A stretch of DNA of 64,000 nt, taken from Cupriavidus phytohabitans. Lineage in GTDB: Bacteria; Pseudomonadota; Gammaproteobacteria; Burkholderiales; Burkholderiaceae. Where the stretch lies: the NCBI RefSeq assembly GCF_000426345.1, contig NZ_AUFE01000025.1:29284-93283 (forward strand), in the 5' to 3' direction. The notes beneath the pieces were generated by a model. That model was not told the origin of the DNA, did no database searches, and saw only the letters and a program-made list of their open reading frames with translations. How positions within the stretch are numbered: position 1 is the stretch's first letter; the number at the start of each line of letters is the position of its first letter. Of the stretch, positions 29,510 through 40,288 are shown one piece after another. The position numbers and the translations under genes are program-made.

Positions 29510-30409
29510 ATGTGGTTCAAGAACCTGCAGGTCCATCGTTTCTCCGCCCCGTGGACGTCCGGCGCCGACGAAGTCGAAGCCAGCCTGGCGAAGCACGCCT
29601 TCTACCCCGGTACCAGCCTCGAAATGCAGACGCAGGGCTGGGCCTCGCCCCGTGACAACGGCCAGCTGGTCCACGCCGTGGGCCGCCAGATGCTGCTGAC
29701 GCTACGCACCGAGAAGAAGCTGCTGCCGACCACCGTGGTCAACCAGGTCACGCGCGCACGCGCCGCGGAGATCGAAGAGCAGCAAGGCTACAAGCCGGGC
29801 CGCAAGCAGATGAAGGAACTGAAGGAGCAGGTCACCGAGGAACTGCTGCCGCGCGCCTTCAGCATCCGCCGCGACACGCGCGTGTGGATCGACCCGGACA
29901 ACGGCTGGCTGGCGATCGACGCCGCGGCCGCGGCCAAGGCCGATGAAGTGCGCGGCATGCTGTTCAAGGCGCTGGATCCGCTGCCGCTGGTCAACCTGCA
30001 TGTCAACCAGTCGCCGGTGGCGGCAATGACCGAATGGCTGGCCGGCGATGCCGCGCCGGGCGGCTTCACCGTCGACCAGGAAATCGAGCTGCAGTCCGGC
30101 AGCGAAAGCAAGGCCACCGTGCGCTATGTGCGCCACCCGCTCGATCCCGAAGACCTGCGCCGCCATATTGCCGCGGGCAAGCGCTGCACGCGCCTGGCGA
30201 TGACGTGGAACGACCGCGTCTCGTTCGTGCTGACCGACGGGCTGGTGGTGAAGAAGGTGGCGCCGCTGGACGTGATCAAGGAACAGGCCGACGGCACCAC
30301 GCATGACGAAGACGAGCGCTTCGACGCCGATTTCGCCATGATGGCCGGCGAGCTGTCCGGCCTGCTGGGCGACCTGACCGAAGCGCTGGGCGGCGAACGC
30401 AAGAGCTGA
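29510..30409 (+). CDS. rdgC: Recombination-associated protein RdgC
   Basis: RdgC is a ring-shaped, DNA-binding protein of the nucleoid that limits RecA-mediated strand exchange. The 299-residue product begins [11 protein letters not shown] and has [37 protein letters not shown] and [21 protein letters not shown], all family-typical. Length matches E. coli RdgC. I chose the ATG at 29510 because it starts this signature. It stands alone. Confidence 0.95.
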   Translation: MWFKNLQVHRFSAPWTSGADEVEASLAKHAFYPGTSLEMQTQGWASPRDNGQLVHAVGRQMLLTLRTEKKLLPTTVVNQVTRARAAEIEEQQGYKPGRKQMKELKEQVTEELLPRAFSIRRDTRVWIDPDNGWLAIDAAAAAKADEVRGMLFKALDPLPLVNLHVNQSPVAAMTEWLAGDAAPGGFTVDQEIELQSGSESKATVRYVRHPLDPEDLRRHIAAGKRCTRLAMTWNDRVSFVLTDGLVVKKVAPLDVIKEQADGTTHDEDERFDADFAMMAGELSGLLGDLTEALGGERKS

Positions 30410-30444
30410 GGCAGGCGGCGCGCGCTGCCGCAGGCCGGCCCCCA

Positions 30445-30897
30445 TTACGCCGGTTTCGCCACCCAGTTCACCTTGGGGAAACGGCCGGCAAACCCGGCCG
30501 GCATCGGCACCACGGTCTTGCCGGCGTAGTCGAAGAACACGAAGCCTGACTTGGCCATGGCGATCAACGCGCCGTCAGCCGGGCGCGTGATGCGGAAGAT
30601 GATGTCGCCGCCGTACTTGTTGAAGTCCATCACGCCGACCTCGAACAGCAGCTGGTCGCGCGCGTGCGCTTCGTTGCGATACATGGTGGCCAGGTCCGTG
30701 ACGATGATGCCGAAACCTTCCACCTGGTCCCCCTCGCTGCCGAACTCATAGAGGAAGCGGGCGCGCGCCTCGGAGATCATCGAGATCATCGAATCGTTGG
30801 CCAGGTGGTTGGCCGAGTTGATGTCGGTGACGCGCACGGTCAGGTGGGTCGAATAGCAGAACTGGTCGTCGGGAAGGTCGAGTTGAAGACGGGCCAT
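30445..30897 (-). CDS. Acyl-CoA thioesterase, hotdog fold
   Basis: The 150-residue protein resembles 4-hydroxybenzoyl-CoA thioesterase-like hotdog proteins: VRVTDINSANHLANDSMISM at the N-terminal strand, YRNEAHARDQLLFEVGV, and GKTVVPMPAGFAGRFP at the end. These enzymes release acids from acyl-CoA in the cytoplasm. The substrate is not evident. It is convergent with rdgC and lies 122 bases downstream of the Bat operon region on the opposite side. Confidence 0.82.
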   Translation of the reverse strand: MARLQLDLPDDQFCYSTHLTVRVTDINSANHLANDSMISMISEARARFLYEFGSEGDQVEGFGIIVTDLATMYRNEAHARDQLLFEVGVMDFNKYGGDIIFRITRPADGALIAMAKSGFVFFDYAGKTVVPMPAGFAGRFPKVNWVAKPA

Positions 30898-31019
30898 GGC
30901 GGCATCGGGCTAAGTGGACAGGAAGCCGCCGCCCGGCGCGCGCAAGGGTCATCCGATCCCGGGCAGGCTGGCGGCGAGGCGCCCATCATAGTCGATCCGG
31001 CCGGTTCGGCCAGCGGGGC

Positions 31020-32375
31020 TCAGGGATTGAGCGGCGGCAGGGCTGCGGGCATCGCCCGATGCGCGCGGACAGGCCGGTGTGGGGGGCCGTACTTCGGCAA
31101 CAGGCCCGCAAGTTCGCTGCCGTTCCATTGCCCCGTGCCGGTGCCGGCACCGAACAGGCGCCGTTCGAGTTCATCAACGGCGGAAACCAGCGCCGTGTCG
31201 CTGGTGCCTGCCGCCCACTCCGAAGGGGCCTTGCCCCACGCGGTGCTCGACCACCCCCCCAGAGCGCGATAGGCTGCCGGTGCGTCATCCGCGCGGCAGG
31301 CCTGCAGCAACGCAGCGAGCCGCGCCTCGCTGCCAGCCGCCCTGGCGCTGCGCCGTGCCGCGAGCGCCCGGCGCAGGCGTGCCACGCGCGGCCGTGCCCA
31401 ATGCAGCAGCAGCCACGCCAGCACCAGTACCAGGGCACCCCCGGCCGCCCACCGCCACAGGCGCCACGCGGTGCCGCCCTCCCCGGGCAGCGGCACGGCG
31501 CGCGGGCCGGTCGGGGACAGTCCTGCGAGGTGCTGCGCGGAAGCCACGTCGACCTTCACCTCGGGTGCCTCCGATTCGCCGGGCTTGCGCGTCACCGGGT
31601 CGAACCATTCCACCTTGATCGCCGGCAGCGTATAGGTCCCGGCGTGCTCGAACACATAGGTAATGCGGTCCGTGCGGCTGCCGCCCGTATTGCCGGCGCT
31701 GTCGTGCGCGGCATCGCTGAGTTGCGGATCGCCAGCGAACACGCGCACGCCGGATGGCGCCTCGACCTTTGGCGGCCGGATCATCATGGCCTGGGTCTGC
31801 GGCGCGAACGTGGTGATGGTGCGCACCAGCGCGTCACCGGCATGGAATTGCGCCTGTGGGCCGCTCACCGGGCGGTCGAAGCGCTGCGTGACGTTCAGGC
31901 GCGCCACCGGCAGCGTGGCAACGGCCGGCGCGCCGGCTGCTCCCGCGGCGCGGATCGTGGTGGCCGGCAGCGTGACGCTGCCCTGCCGCGGCTTGCCGTC
32001 GTCGCCGGAATAGGTGAAGGCGATGGAGACCTGCGGCAACCGGAAATCGCCGCCCTGCTCCGCGGCAAACAGGTAGGTCTTCCGGATGCCGGCATAGGTC
32101 ACGCCGTTGATGGTCTCGACCGTGTTCTGGCCGCGGTCGTCCGGCATGGTGACGATCGCGCCGGGCACCTGCAGCGTCGGAAAGACCGGCGCCGACAGGA
32201 AGAAGTTGGGCGCCAGTACCGTCACGTCGATGCGGATCTGCTGGCCCGGCAGCACCGGCTGCTGCGCCGCCACGTTGACGCGCACGACGGGATCGGCCCC
32301 CAGCGCGAGCGCGCTCGCCAGCCACAACACAAGGCCGGCGAGCCAGATGCCGAAGCTCCGCCCCGTGCGCATCAT
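31020..32375 (-). CDS. BatD-like membrane protein of the MoxR-Bat operon
   Basis: The 451-residue product has an N-terminal signal peptide (IWLAGLVLWLASALALGA) and a periplasmic Ig-like beta-rich region (VVRVNVAAQQPVLPGQQIRIDVTV), as in BatD. One membrane span follows (WRWAAGGALVLVLAWLLLHW), then a cytoplasmic tail of about 110 residues. Bat proteins are linked to stress tolerance and folding of envelope proteins, and the exact role is unknown. Its ATG overlaps the upstream stop (ATGA), and it is the last gene of the run. Confidence 0.82.
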   Translation of the reverse strand: MMRTGRSFGIWLAGLVLWLASALALGADPVVRVNVAAQQPVLPGQQIRIDVTVLAPNFFLSAPVFPTLQVPGAIVTMPDDRGQNTVETINGVTYAGIRKTYLFAAEQGGDFRLPQVSIAFTYSGDDGKPRQGSVTLPATTIRAAGAAGAPAVATLPVARLNVTQRFDRPVSGPQAQFHAGDALVRTITTFAPQTQAMMIRPPKVEAPSGVRVFAGDPQLSDAAHDSAGNTGGSRTDRITYVFEHAGTYTLPAIKVEWFDPVTRKPGESEAPEVKVDVASAQHLAGLSPTGPRAVPLPGEGGTAWRLWRWAAGGALVLVLAWLLLHWARPRVARLRRALAARRSARAAGSEARLAALLQACRADDAPAAYRALGGWSSTAWGKAPSEWAAGTSDTALVSAVDELERRLFGAGTGTGQWNGSELAGLLPKYGPPHRPVRAHRAMPAALPPLNP

Positions 32376-34006
32376 GGTTTGGCTCCGGCCGGCTGCGCCC
32401 GGCTCTGCTGCAGCGCGAACTTGCGCTGCAGCAATTCGGTCGGCGTGGTCTGGATCGCGCGCATCCAGGTCTCGGCGCTTTCGACCGCGCCCATCTCCAG
32501 CTTCTTGCCCTCGCCCTCGGGCGGCCTGGACTCGCTGTCGTACTTCACTTCGTCTGGCTTGATGTCGGGCGGCTCCTCGCCTTCCTTCGGCTTTTCCGCC
32601 TTGGCGGCCAGTTTCTCCATGAGCGCCAGGTTGGCCGCTGCCGCGGGCCATTGCGGGCGGCGTTTCAGGGCCTGCCGGTAGCGCGCCGCCGCATCCTTGT
32701 ACTTGCCCATCCACGCCAGCGCATCGCCCTGGTTGAAGTCGCTCTCGGGCGAATCGATCAGCGCGAAGCTCTGCACCGCCTGCGCGTATTGCCCCGCGCG
32801 GTACTGCGCCACGCCGCGCCACATGGGGTCGTCGAACAGCGCGGCGGCGCCGGCAAAGTCGCCATGCTCGAACGCCCGGCGGCCCTGCTGGTCATGCGTG
32901 AGCCACAGGTCTACAAAGCGCCACGCGCGCGGCGCTTCGGCACCCGACGCCGAAGCCTGCGCGCGCAACTCCTGCTGCGGCGCCGCCAGCGCCACGGCAA
33001 GCAGCACGCCCGCGATCCAGCGCACGGTCCAACCCTTGCGGAACCACAGCACACCCAGCAGTGCAATGGGTATCGTGAGCCACCAGCCCTCATCCTTCCA
33101 GCGCGTGTTGTCCGCCGACTGCTTCTGCGCGAGGTGCGACTGCACGTGGCGCTGCACCCAGGCCACGTCGTCGTCGCTGTCGGGCGTGAACGTGGCAACC
33201 GGCACGCCGGTATCGTCGCCAAAGCGCTTGAGCGCGGCCATGTCCATGCGCGCGAACACGCGCACGCCGTCCCTCTCGACAAAGCCGTCGGTGCCGCTGC
33301 GCAGCGGGCCGCCGCGCTCGGTACCGATTGCCAGCACCACCGGCTGGCTGCGCCCGCTGCCTGCCTGGGCCTCGAACGCGCGCTCGGCGGCGGTTTCCAC
33401 CCCATCCGTCAGGAACAGGATGGTGCCGGGCACCTCCTCATGCGCAAGCGCCGCGTCGATGGTGCGCAGCGCCAGCGCGGTGTCCCGGCCGGGCGCCGGC
33501 ATGATGCGGGTCTGCAGCGCATCGACAAAGGTCTGCAGCAGCGTGGCGTCGTCGGTCAGCGGCAGCACCAGGTGCGTCGATCCGGCATAGGCCCAGATGG
33601 CGGTACGTCCGCCGTCGCGGCGCGCCAGCAGCGCCTTGACCTTGAGTTTCGCGCGTTCGAGCCGCGTGGGCGTCACGTCGATGGCATCCATGGTCGGCGA
33701 CAGGTCGATGGCGATCGCCAGCGGCGCCTTGTCGTCGAGAAACGGCGGGCGCTCGCGCTCCCCCGCGGGACCGGCCAGCGCAATGGCGCCGAGCGCGAGC
33801 AGCAGCGCGGTCAGGTGCACGGGGCGGATGGCCAGCCGGCGTCGCTCGCCGACCATCAGCGCGTCCAGCAGGTGCGGGGCGATCGCGTCGCGCCAGCGGC
33901 GCCGCACATCGCCGCGGCGGCGCACCGCCCACACCAGCAGCACCGCCGGGACCAGCACGAGCAGCCACCATGGGCGCAGGAAATGGAAATCGGCAAGCGC
34001 CTGCAT
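32372..34006 (-). CDS. VWA and TPR membrane protein (BatB/BatC-like fusion)
   Basis: The 544-residue protein opens with two membrane helices (WWLLVLVPAVLLVWAV and LTALLLALGAIALAG), then a von Willebrand A domain with the metal site DLSPTMD and LTDGVET. A further membrane segment (WLTIPIALLGVLWF) follows, then TPR-like repeats (AWMGKYKDAAARYRQALKRRP) and a charged C-terminus. Fusing VWA and TPR parts matches BatB plus BatC. VWA proteins act with MoxR AAA+ ATPases as chaperone-like complexes. It overlaps both neighbours by 1 to 4 bases. Confidence 0.86.
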   Translation of the reverse strand: MQALADFHFLRPWWLLVLVPAVLLVWAVRRRGDVRRRWRDAIAPHLLDALMVGERRRLAIRPVHLTALLLALGAIALAGPAGERERPPFLDDKAPLAIAIDLSPTMDAIDVTPTRLERAKLKVKALLARRDGGRTAIWAYAGSTHLVLPLTDDATLLQTFVDALQTRIMPAPGRDTALALRTIDAALAHEEVPGTILFLTDGVETAAERAFEAQAGSGRSQPVVLAIGTERGGPLRSGTDGFVERDGVRVFARMDMAALKRFGDDTGVPVATFTPDSDDDVAWVQRHVQSHLAQKQSADNTRWKDEGWWLTIPIALLGVLWFRKGWTVRWIAGVLLAVALAAPQQELRAQASASGAEAPRAWRFVDLWLTHDQQGRRAFEHGDFAGAAALFDDPMWRGVAQYRAGQYAQAVQSFALIDSPESDFNQGDALAWMGKYKDAAARYRQALKRRPQWPAAAANLALMEKLAAKAEKPKEGEEPPDIKPDEVKYDSESRPPEGEGKKLEMGAVESAETWMRAIQTTPTELLQRKFALQQSRAQPAGAKP

Positions 34007-35028
34007 CACGGCTCCTCCGCCGCCGGCTGCGGCGCGCCCTGTCGGCGCGGACGCGACAGCCAGGCCGACCACACCGCCATGATGAGCTGGTACACCAGCA
34101 CCACGCCGACCGCGGCGCCGAGCGGCCACATGAACAGCTCCCGGCGCGGCCGCCACGACAGCGTCTTGTGGTTGTGCGGCGTGATGCGGTCGAGCGTCGC
34201 GTAAATGCTCTCGAGCCCCTTCTGGTCGGCGCCGAAGAAATAGCGCCCGCCCGTCTGCGCGGCGATGCGCTGCAGCACGCCGAGATCGACGCGCTGCTCG
34301 CCCTCGGCGGACGGGTCGCCGATGCCGATCGTATGGACGATCACATGCCGCTGCCTGGCGATGTCCGCGGCGCGTTCGGGCGGCATCTTGCTGGCGGTGT
34401 CGTTGCCGTCAGTCAGCACGATCAGCACCTTCTCCGGCGCCTCGCTCTGGTCGAACATCTTGATGCCAAGGCCGATGCCGTCGCCCAGCGCCGTGCTGGG
34501 CCCGGCCATGCCCGGCAGCAGGTCACGGATCATGGTCTGCACGAGCGCGTGGTCCAGCGTGAACGGCGCCAGCGGGTATGGCGCGTCGCCGAACACGATC
34601 AGGCCGATGCGGTCGCCGGGCCGGCGTGTCACAAAATTGCTGACCACCTCCCGCACCGCCTGCACGCGCGGGATCAGCGCGCCGGCCGGGTCGCGGAAAT
34701 CCTGCGTATCCATCGACTGCGACAGGTCCAGCGCGAGCAGCAGGTCGCGCGCCGGCTGCACCTTCTCGATCGGCGCCTCCAGGAACTGCGGGCGCGCCAG
34801 CGCCGCTACCAGCAGCGCCCAGGCGAGCGGCGCCAGGATGCGCTGCAGCCAGTTGCTGCGCGGCACGACTGCGCCCGGCGCCGGCTTCAGCCCCGCCGCG
34901 CTGGCCACCTCGCCGAAAAACGGCAGGCGCACGGAGGGGCTTTCCTCGCGATACGGCGGCAACAGCCACCACAGCAGCAAGGGCAGCGGCAGCAGCACGA
35001 AGAGCCACGGGTATTCAAACTGGTACAT
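34006..35028 (-). CDS. VWA-domain membrane protein BatA-like
   Basis: The 340-residue protein has a short N-terminal helix ([17 protein letters not shown]), a second span near residue 65, and a VWA domain with an intact MIDAS: DLSQSMD, the Thr region around STALGDGIG, and LTDGNDTAS. A C-terminal membrane helix (WPLGAAVGVVLVYQLIM) anchors it. I prefer the ATG at 35028 (MYQFEYPW), 14 bases inside the previous gene, over a TTG at 35040. It works with MoxR in the same operon (inference from gene order). Confidence 0.88.
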   Translation of the reverse strand: MYQFEYPWLFVLLPLPLLLWWLLPPYREESPSVRLPFFGEVASAAGLKPAPGAVVPRSNWLQRILAPLAWALLVAALARPQFLEAPIEKVQPARDLLLALDLSQSMDTQDFRDPAGALIPRVQAVREVVSNFVTRRPGDRIGLIVFGDAPYPLAPFTLDHALVQTMIRDLLPGMAGPSTALGDGIGLGIKMFDQSEAPEKVLIVLTDGNDTASKMPPERAADIARQRHVIVHTIGIGDPSAEGEQRVDLGVLQRIAAQTGGRYFFGADQKGLESIYATLDRITPHNHKTLSWRPRRELFMWPLGAAVGVVLVYQLIMAVWSAWLSRPRRQGAPQPAAEEP

Positions 35029-35560
35029 GGTGGCCGGCAATCCATTGCTGGCAGGCCGCGGCCGTGGCCGTCACCCGGCTGTCGGGCCATTGCGCCAGCG
35101 CCGCGGCATCGCGGTACTGTGCGTCGCTGACCAGCGTGGCGAGCACCGGCGCCGCCGCGCCGGCCTTGCCTGCATGGGTCCGCAGGAACTGCGCCCACTC
35201 CGCACCGGCCATGCTCGCCACCTCTGTGCGCGGCCACGCCGCCAGGGCGGTGCGCTTGAGCAGTTCCGCCATGGCGACCAGCGCGCGCGCGCGCGCCTGC
35301 GGCGACGCGGACATGCTTGCGCGCAACCGTGCCAGCTCGGCCAGCGCCTCGCGGCGGTAGCGGTTGGCGCGGTAGCGGCGCCACCAGCGCCAGGTTGCGA
35401 AGGCCAGCAGCGCCAGCACGATCGCGCCGGCCACCGGCCAGCCGATGGTCTGCGGCCGCCACGACGGCGGCGGCGGCACGACCACCTCGGCCATCTGCTG
35501 GAGATCGCCGGCAATCGTGGCGCTGTCGGGCGCGGCCGTGCTGTGCGTCAGGTCGCTCAT
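35015..35560 (-). CDS. DUF4381 membrane protein of the Bat operon
   Basis: The 181-residue protein has one membrane helix (IGWPVAGAIVLALLAFATWRWW) preceded by a short proline-rich segment (VVPPPPSWRP) and followed by a basic cytoplasmic helical domain (ANRYRREALAELARLR). This matches DUF4381, found between DUF58 and VWA genes in MoxR-type clusters. Function is unknown. It overlaps the DUF58 gene by four bases and the VWA gene by 14. Confidence 0.82.
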   Translation of the reverse strand: MSDLTHSTAAPDSATIAGDLQQMAEVVVPPPPSWRPQTIGWPVAGAIVLALLAFATWRWWRRYRANRYRREALAELARLRASMSASPQARARALVAMAELLKRTALAAWPRTEVASMAGAEWAQFLRTHAGKAGAAAPVLATLVSDAQYRDAAALAQWPDSRVTATAAACQQWIAGHHVPV

Positions 35561-36585
35561 GGCCGTCCTCCCTGGCGGGCGCGCAGCGTTCCCCTGCCTT
35601 GCGGCAGCGCTTGCCCGAGCAGGCGGCGCAGCTGCAGCGGCGTTTCCTCCGCGGCCGACAGCGGCAGCAGCGGCACGCCGATGGCGCGGTGCCAGCCCAG
35701 CAGGTTGCGGCTCTGCGCATCGACGAAGTCGGCGATGCCCTTGCGCGTGGCGGTCTGCCCGAAGCCGAGCTCGACCTGCAGCTCGCCGTCGCTCACGACA
35801 AGGTGGCCGGAATCAGGCAGCTCAAGCAGGAACGGGTCATAGACCAGCATCGTCAGCAGGTCGTTGCGGGCGCTCATCGACAGCATCAGGTCACGCGTGG
35901 CCGCGTCATGCCCGTCGAAGTCGCTGATGACGATGACCAGGTGGTCATGCCGCGCCAGCCGTGCGGCGCGCTCGAGCGCGGCATTGAGCTGGCCGGCGCC
36001 GCGCCGGGCGGGGGCATCGGCACGTAGCGCCTGATTGTGGCGCGCGATCTCGCCAAGCAGGTGCTCCACGGCCTGGCGGCTGCGGCGCGGCGCGAGTTCG
36101 ATGCAGTCGCTGTCGCCGAACACGAGGCCGCCGACACGGTCTCCCTCCGACAGCACGCGCCACGCGGCAAGCGCAGCAGCCTCGGCGGCCACCACGGACT
36201 TCATCGCGCGACGGCTGCCGAAGAACATGTTGATGCGCTGGTCGACGAGCAGCAACACCGGCCGGTCCTTCTCCTCGCTGTACACGCGTACGTGCGGCTT
36301 GCCGGTGCGAGCCGTGACGCGCCAGTCCATGCTGCGGATATCGTCGCCGGGCAGGTAACCGCGCACTTCCTCGAAGGTCAGGCCGCGACCGCGTACCCGG
36401 GATGCGTGCCGGCCGGCCAGCACGCTGCGCACCGGCTGGCGTGGCAGGAAATGGAAATCTCGCGCGGCGACTTCGAGCGCCGCCAGCGCAGCGGCATCGA
36501 CGCTGACACCGGGCTGCACGCGTGCGAGCCTGGCGGGTCCCGCCGGCACCGACGATCGGCCGAGCGAGGCAAGGTGGAAACGCAT
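35557..36585 (-). CDS. DUF58 domain protein of the MoxR operon
   Basis: The 342-residue protein carries the DUF58 signature GRGLTFEEVRGYLPGDDIRSMDWRVTART followed by VRVYSEEKDRPVLLLVDQR, a VWA-like fold. Genes of this type almost always follow moxR and are thought to work with the AAA+ ATPase. No membrane helix is evident, so it is probably cytoplasmic. It starts 16 bases after the moxR stop. Confidence 0.9.
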   Translation of the reverse strand: MRFHLASLGRSSVPAGPARLARVQPGVSVDAAALAALEVAARDFHFLPRQPVRSVLAGRHASRVRGRGLTFEEVRGYLPGDDIRSMDWRVTARTGKPHVRVYSEEKDRPVLLLVDQRINMFFGSRRAMKSVVAAEAAALAAWRVLSEGDRVGGLVFGDSDCIELAPRRSRQAVEHLLGEIARHNQALRADAPARRGAGQLNAALERAARLARHDHLVIVISDFDGHDAATRDLMLSMSARNDLLTMLVYDPFLLELPDSGHLVVSDGELQVELGFGQTATRKGIADFVDAQSRNLLGWHRAIGVPLLPLSAAEETPLQLRRLLGQALPQGRGTLRARQGGRP

Positions 36586-36601
36586 GGCGCTGCCCGCCGC
36601 G

Positions 36602-37575
<974 letters not shown>

Positions 37576-37579
<4 letters not shown>

Positions 37580-40230
37580 GGGGCATTCCTCGATGGCGCC
37601 GGGCCGGGTGTACGGCGGACACCTCCGAACCAGGCGTAGTAAGGGTTGTCAGGATCGGTGCGCATGACTTGCTGCATATGCAGCGCCCAGGCGCCGCGGT
37701 CGCCGTAATAGGCATCGAGGCCGGCGGTGTAGAAGGTGTGCAGCGTTTCGCGTTCGCGCCCGATATCGGCGATCAGCCCGGCGATCAGCCCGGCATCGGC
37801 GCCGGTCAGCGGCGGCTCGGTCTGCAGCGTCAGCAGGCGCTGCAGGACCTGCGGGAACCCGGCACGCCGCACCCAGGCCGCGTATTCGATGCGCGGGCGG
37901 TCGTCGGTCACGGCGGGCGCATCGCCGGCATAACGCTCCAGGCCCGCGCGGTCCGTCACCCAGGTCGCCAGCAGCGCGGCCGGCGAGGCCACGCCGACCG
38001 CTCGCAGCGCCGACGCCACTTCCGGCTGCGCAAAGCGCTGGCGGATGCGTGCGGCATCGAGCGTGACCGGCGACAGGGAGCCCACCAGCATCATCTCGTG
38101 CAGTTCGGTAGTCCACAACGTCGCGTGCGGGAACACGTCGAGGAAACTGCGCACCAGCGAGCGCGTGTCTTCGTCGTTCTGCGTGGGCAACGGCAGCCAT
38201 TGCGCGACCAGCCCGCCCGGTTGCAGCCGTGCCGCAGCCAGGCGATAGAAATTGGTCGAGTACAGGTTGACCACGCCTGCGGCCGAAGGCGGCGGCGGCT
38301 CCAGCGTGATCAGGTCGTAGCGCTGCTCGCTCTGCAGCAGCTCGCGCCGGCCATCCCGCAGGCGGATGTCGACGCGCTTGTCGCCGGTCACGCCGAAGTT
38401 GCCCTGGAACCGCGGCACCGCACGCAGCACCGGCGGCAGCAGTTCGGCCACCACGCGCTGCTGGAGTCCCGGATACGCCAGCGTGGCACCGGCGGTAATA
38501 CCTGTGCCGAGGCCGATCACCAGCGCCGAGCGCGGCGTGCCGCTGTGCACGATCAGCGGCAGCAGCGCCTGCAAGCGCATATAGCGCAGCGAGGCCATGG
38601 TGTCGCCGGAGTTCGACACGCCCTGGATATAGAGGCGGTTGAAGCTATGGCTAGACGACGATTGCTTCACCACCGCCACGGTGGCGCCGCGGCCTTCCTC
38701 GTAGAACACCATCTCGCCGCCACGTGCGCGCGCCAGCAGCGTGGCGAGCCGGTCCGCGGGCGCGAGCGTCGCGGCAATTACCGCGAGCAGCGCTACCATC
38801 GGCACGGCCCAGCGCGCGGGCTTGCGTACACCGGAGCCGAGCGCCACGGCGATGACGCCGACAATGCCGGCGCCTACGGCCAGCAGCGACAGTGTGTGGA
38901 CAAGGCCGATGCGCGGCACCAGCACAAACCCCGCCACCGCCGTCCCGACGATGCCGCCCAGCGTATTGAGCGCGACCACCGCGCCCACGCCGGCGCCGAG
39001 CCGGTGGTTGTCCACGCCCACACGCAGCACGAACGGGAACGCGGCGCCCAGCAGCAGCGTGGGCACGAATACCACGCTCAGCGCCGCCACGGCAAAGCCA
39101 GCACAGGCCGCAGCAAGGCCGTTCGGCGTGACCGACTGCACCCAGGCCGATACCACTGACTGCGCCTGCAGCAGCCATTCACCGAGCACCACGATCTCGA
39201 GCAACGCCACCAGGCCCGCTGCGGCGATCAGCATCCCGAACGCGCCCCATGGGTCTCGTGTTTGATCGGCCCGCCGCGCCGCGAGCGCACTGCCGATGGC
39301 AAGGCCCGCAAGGTAGGTCGCAAGCACCACCGCGAAGGCAAAGGTGCGCGTGCTGATGAACTGCACGATGGCTTGCGACCACACCACTTCGTAGCCAAGC
39401 GCGATGCCGCCCGCGGCGGCATAGAGCACCAGCGCCAGCCGACCGTCGCCGGCATCGCGCGCGGGCTCTGCGGATGCGGGCGGCGCGGCAACAGTGGCGG
39501 CCGGTTCGCGCGCGGGCACCGTGCGCGAAGCCAGGGCCAGCGCGGCGACCGCGGCCAGACCGTTGAGCGTGGCCGCGGCCAGCGCGCTGGCCATGATGCC
39601 GAGCCAAGGGATCAGCACAAAGCCCGCCAGCAGCGTGCCGGCAATGGCGCCTGCGGTGTTGGCGGCATACAGGCTGCCGCCATGCGTGCCGACCTGGCCC
39701 GCGCGCGACGCAAGCGCGCGCATCAGCACCGGCAGCGTGCCGCCCATGGCCGCCGCAGGCAGGATCACCAGCACGAACGGCAAGGCCCAGGCCAGCAGGC
39801 CGACGCGGCTTTCCAGCCACGCGAACGGCGCCGCGGCGCGAGCGAGCGCCAGCGTGGCGCCAATGGCCAGCACCAGCACGGCGATTTCGAGCCACGCATA
39901 CAGCCGCAGCGGCCGTGCATGGCGGTCGGCCACGCGCCCGAACAGCCAGCCGCCGAGCGCGAGCCCTGCAAAGAAGGCGCCCACGGCGGTGGTGATGGCG
40001 TGCACATCCACGCCGACCACAAGCGCGAGCTGCTTGATCCAGAGAACCTGGTAGATCAGTCCGGCCGTGCCGGAGAGGAAAAGCAGCAGGGCAGGCACCA
40101 GCAAGGCGCCATGATGCGCCAGTTGGCCCTGCCCTGCCCGCAAGGCGGCGCTTTCCGCGCGCCGCGTTTTGCCAGTTCTGTGCCGCGCTTGCTGCTTGCC
40201 GGCGTTTGCGCCGGCATGCGCTTCTCTCAT
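37576..40230 (-). CDS. Multi-span membrane protein with spermidine-synthase-like C-terminus
   Basis: The 884-residue product has about a dozen or more hydrophobic helices in its first 570 residues (for example LLLFLSGTAGLIYQVLWIKQLALVV, typical of fused MFS/spermidine synthase proteins). A C-terminal Rossmann part follows with ALVIGLGTGITAGATLA and YDLITLEPPPPSAAGVVNLYST, like spermidine synthases. Catalysis is unproven, and many relatives have lost the polyamine-binding residues. The ATG at 40230 was chosen over one 30 codons earlier. It is translationally coupled to moxR. Confidence 0.83.
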
Positions 40231-40288
40231 GGTGCGATCCTGGTGAAGAGACTGGCCGGGAGGATCCGGCCAACCATTGCCACGGGAA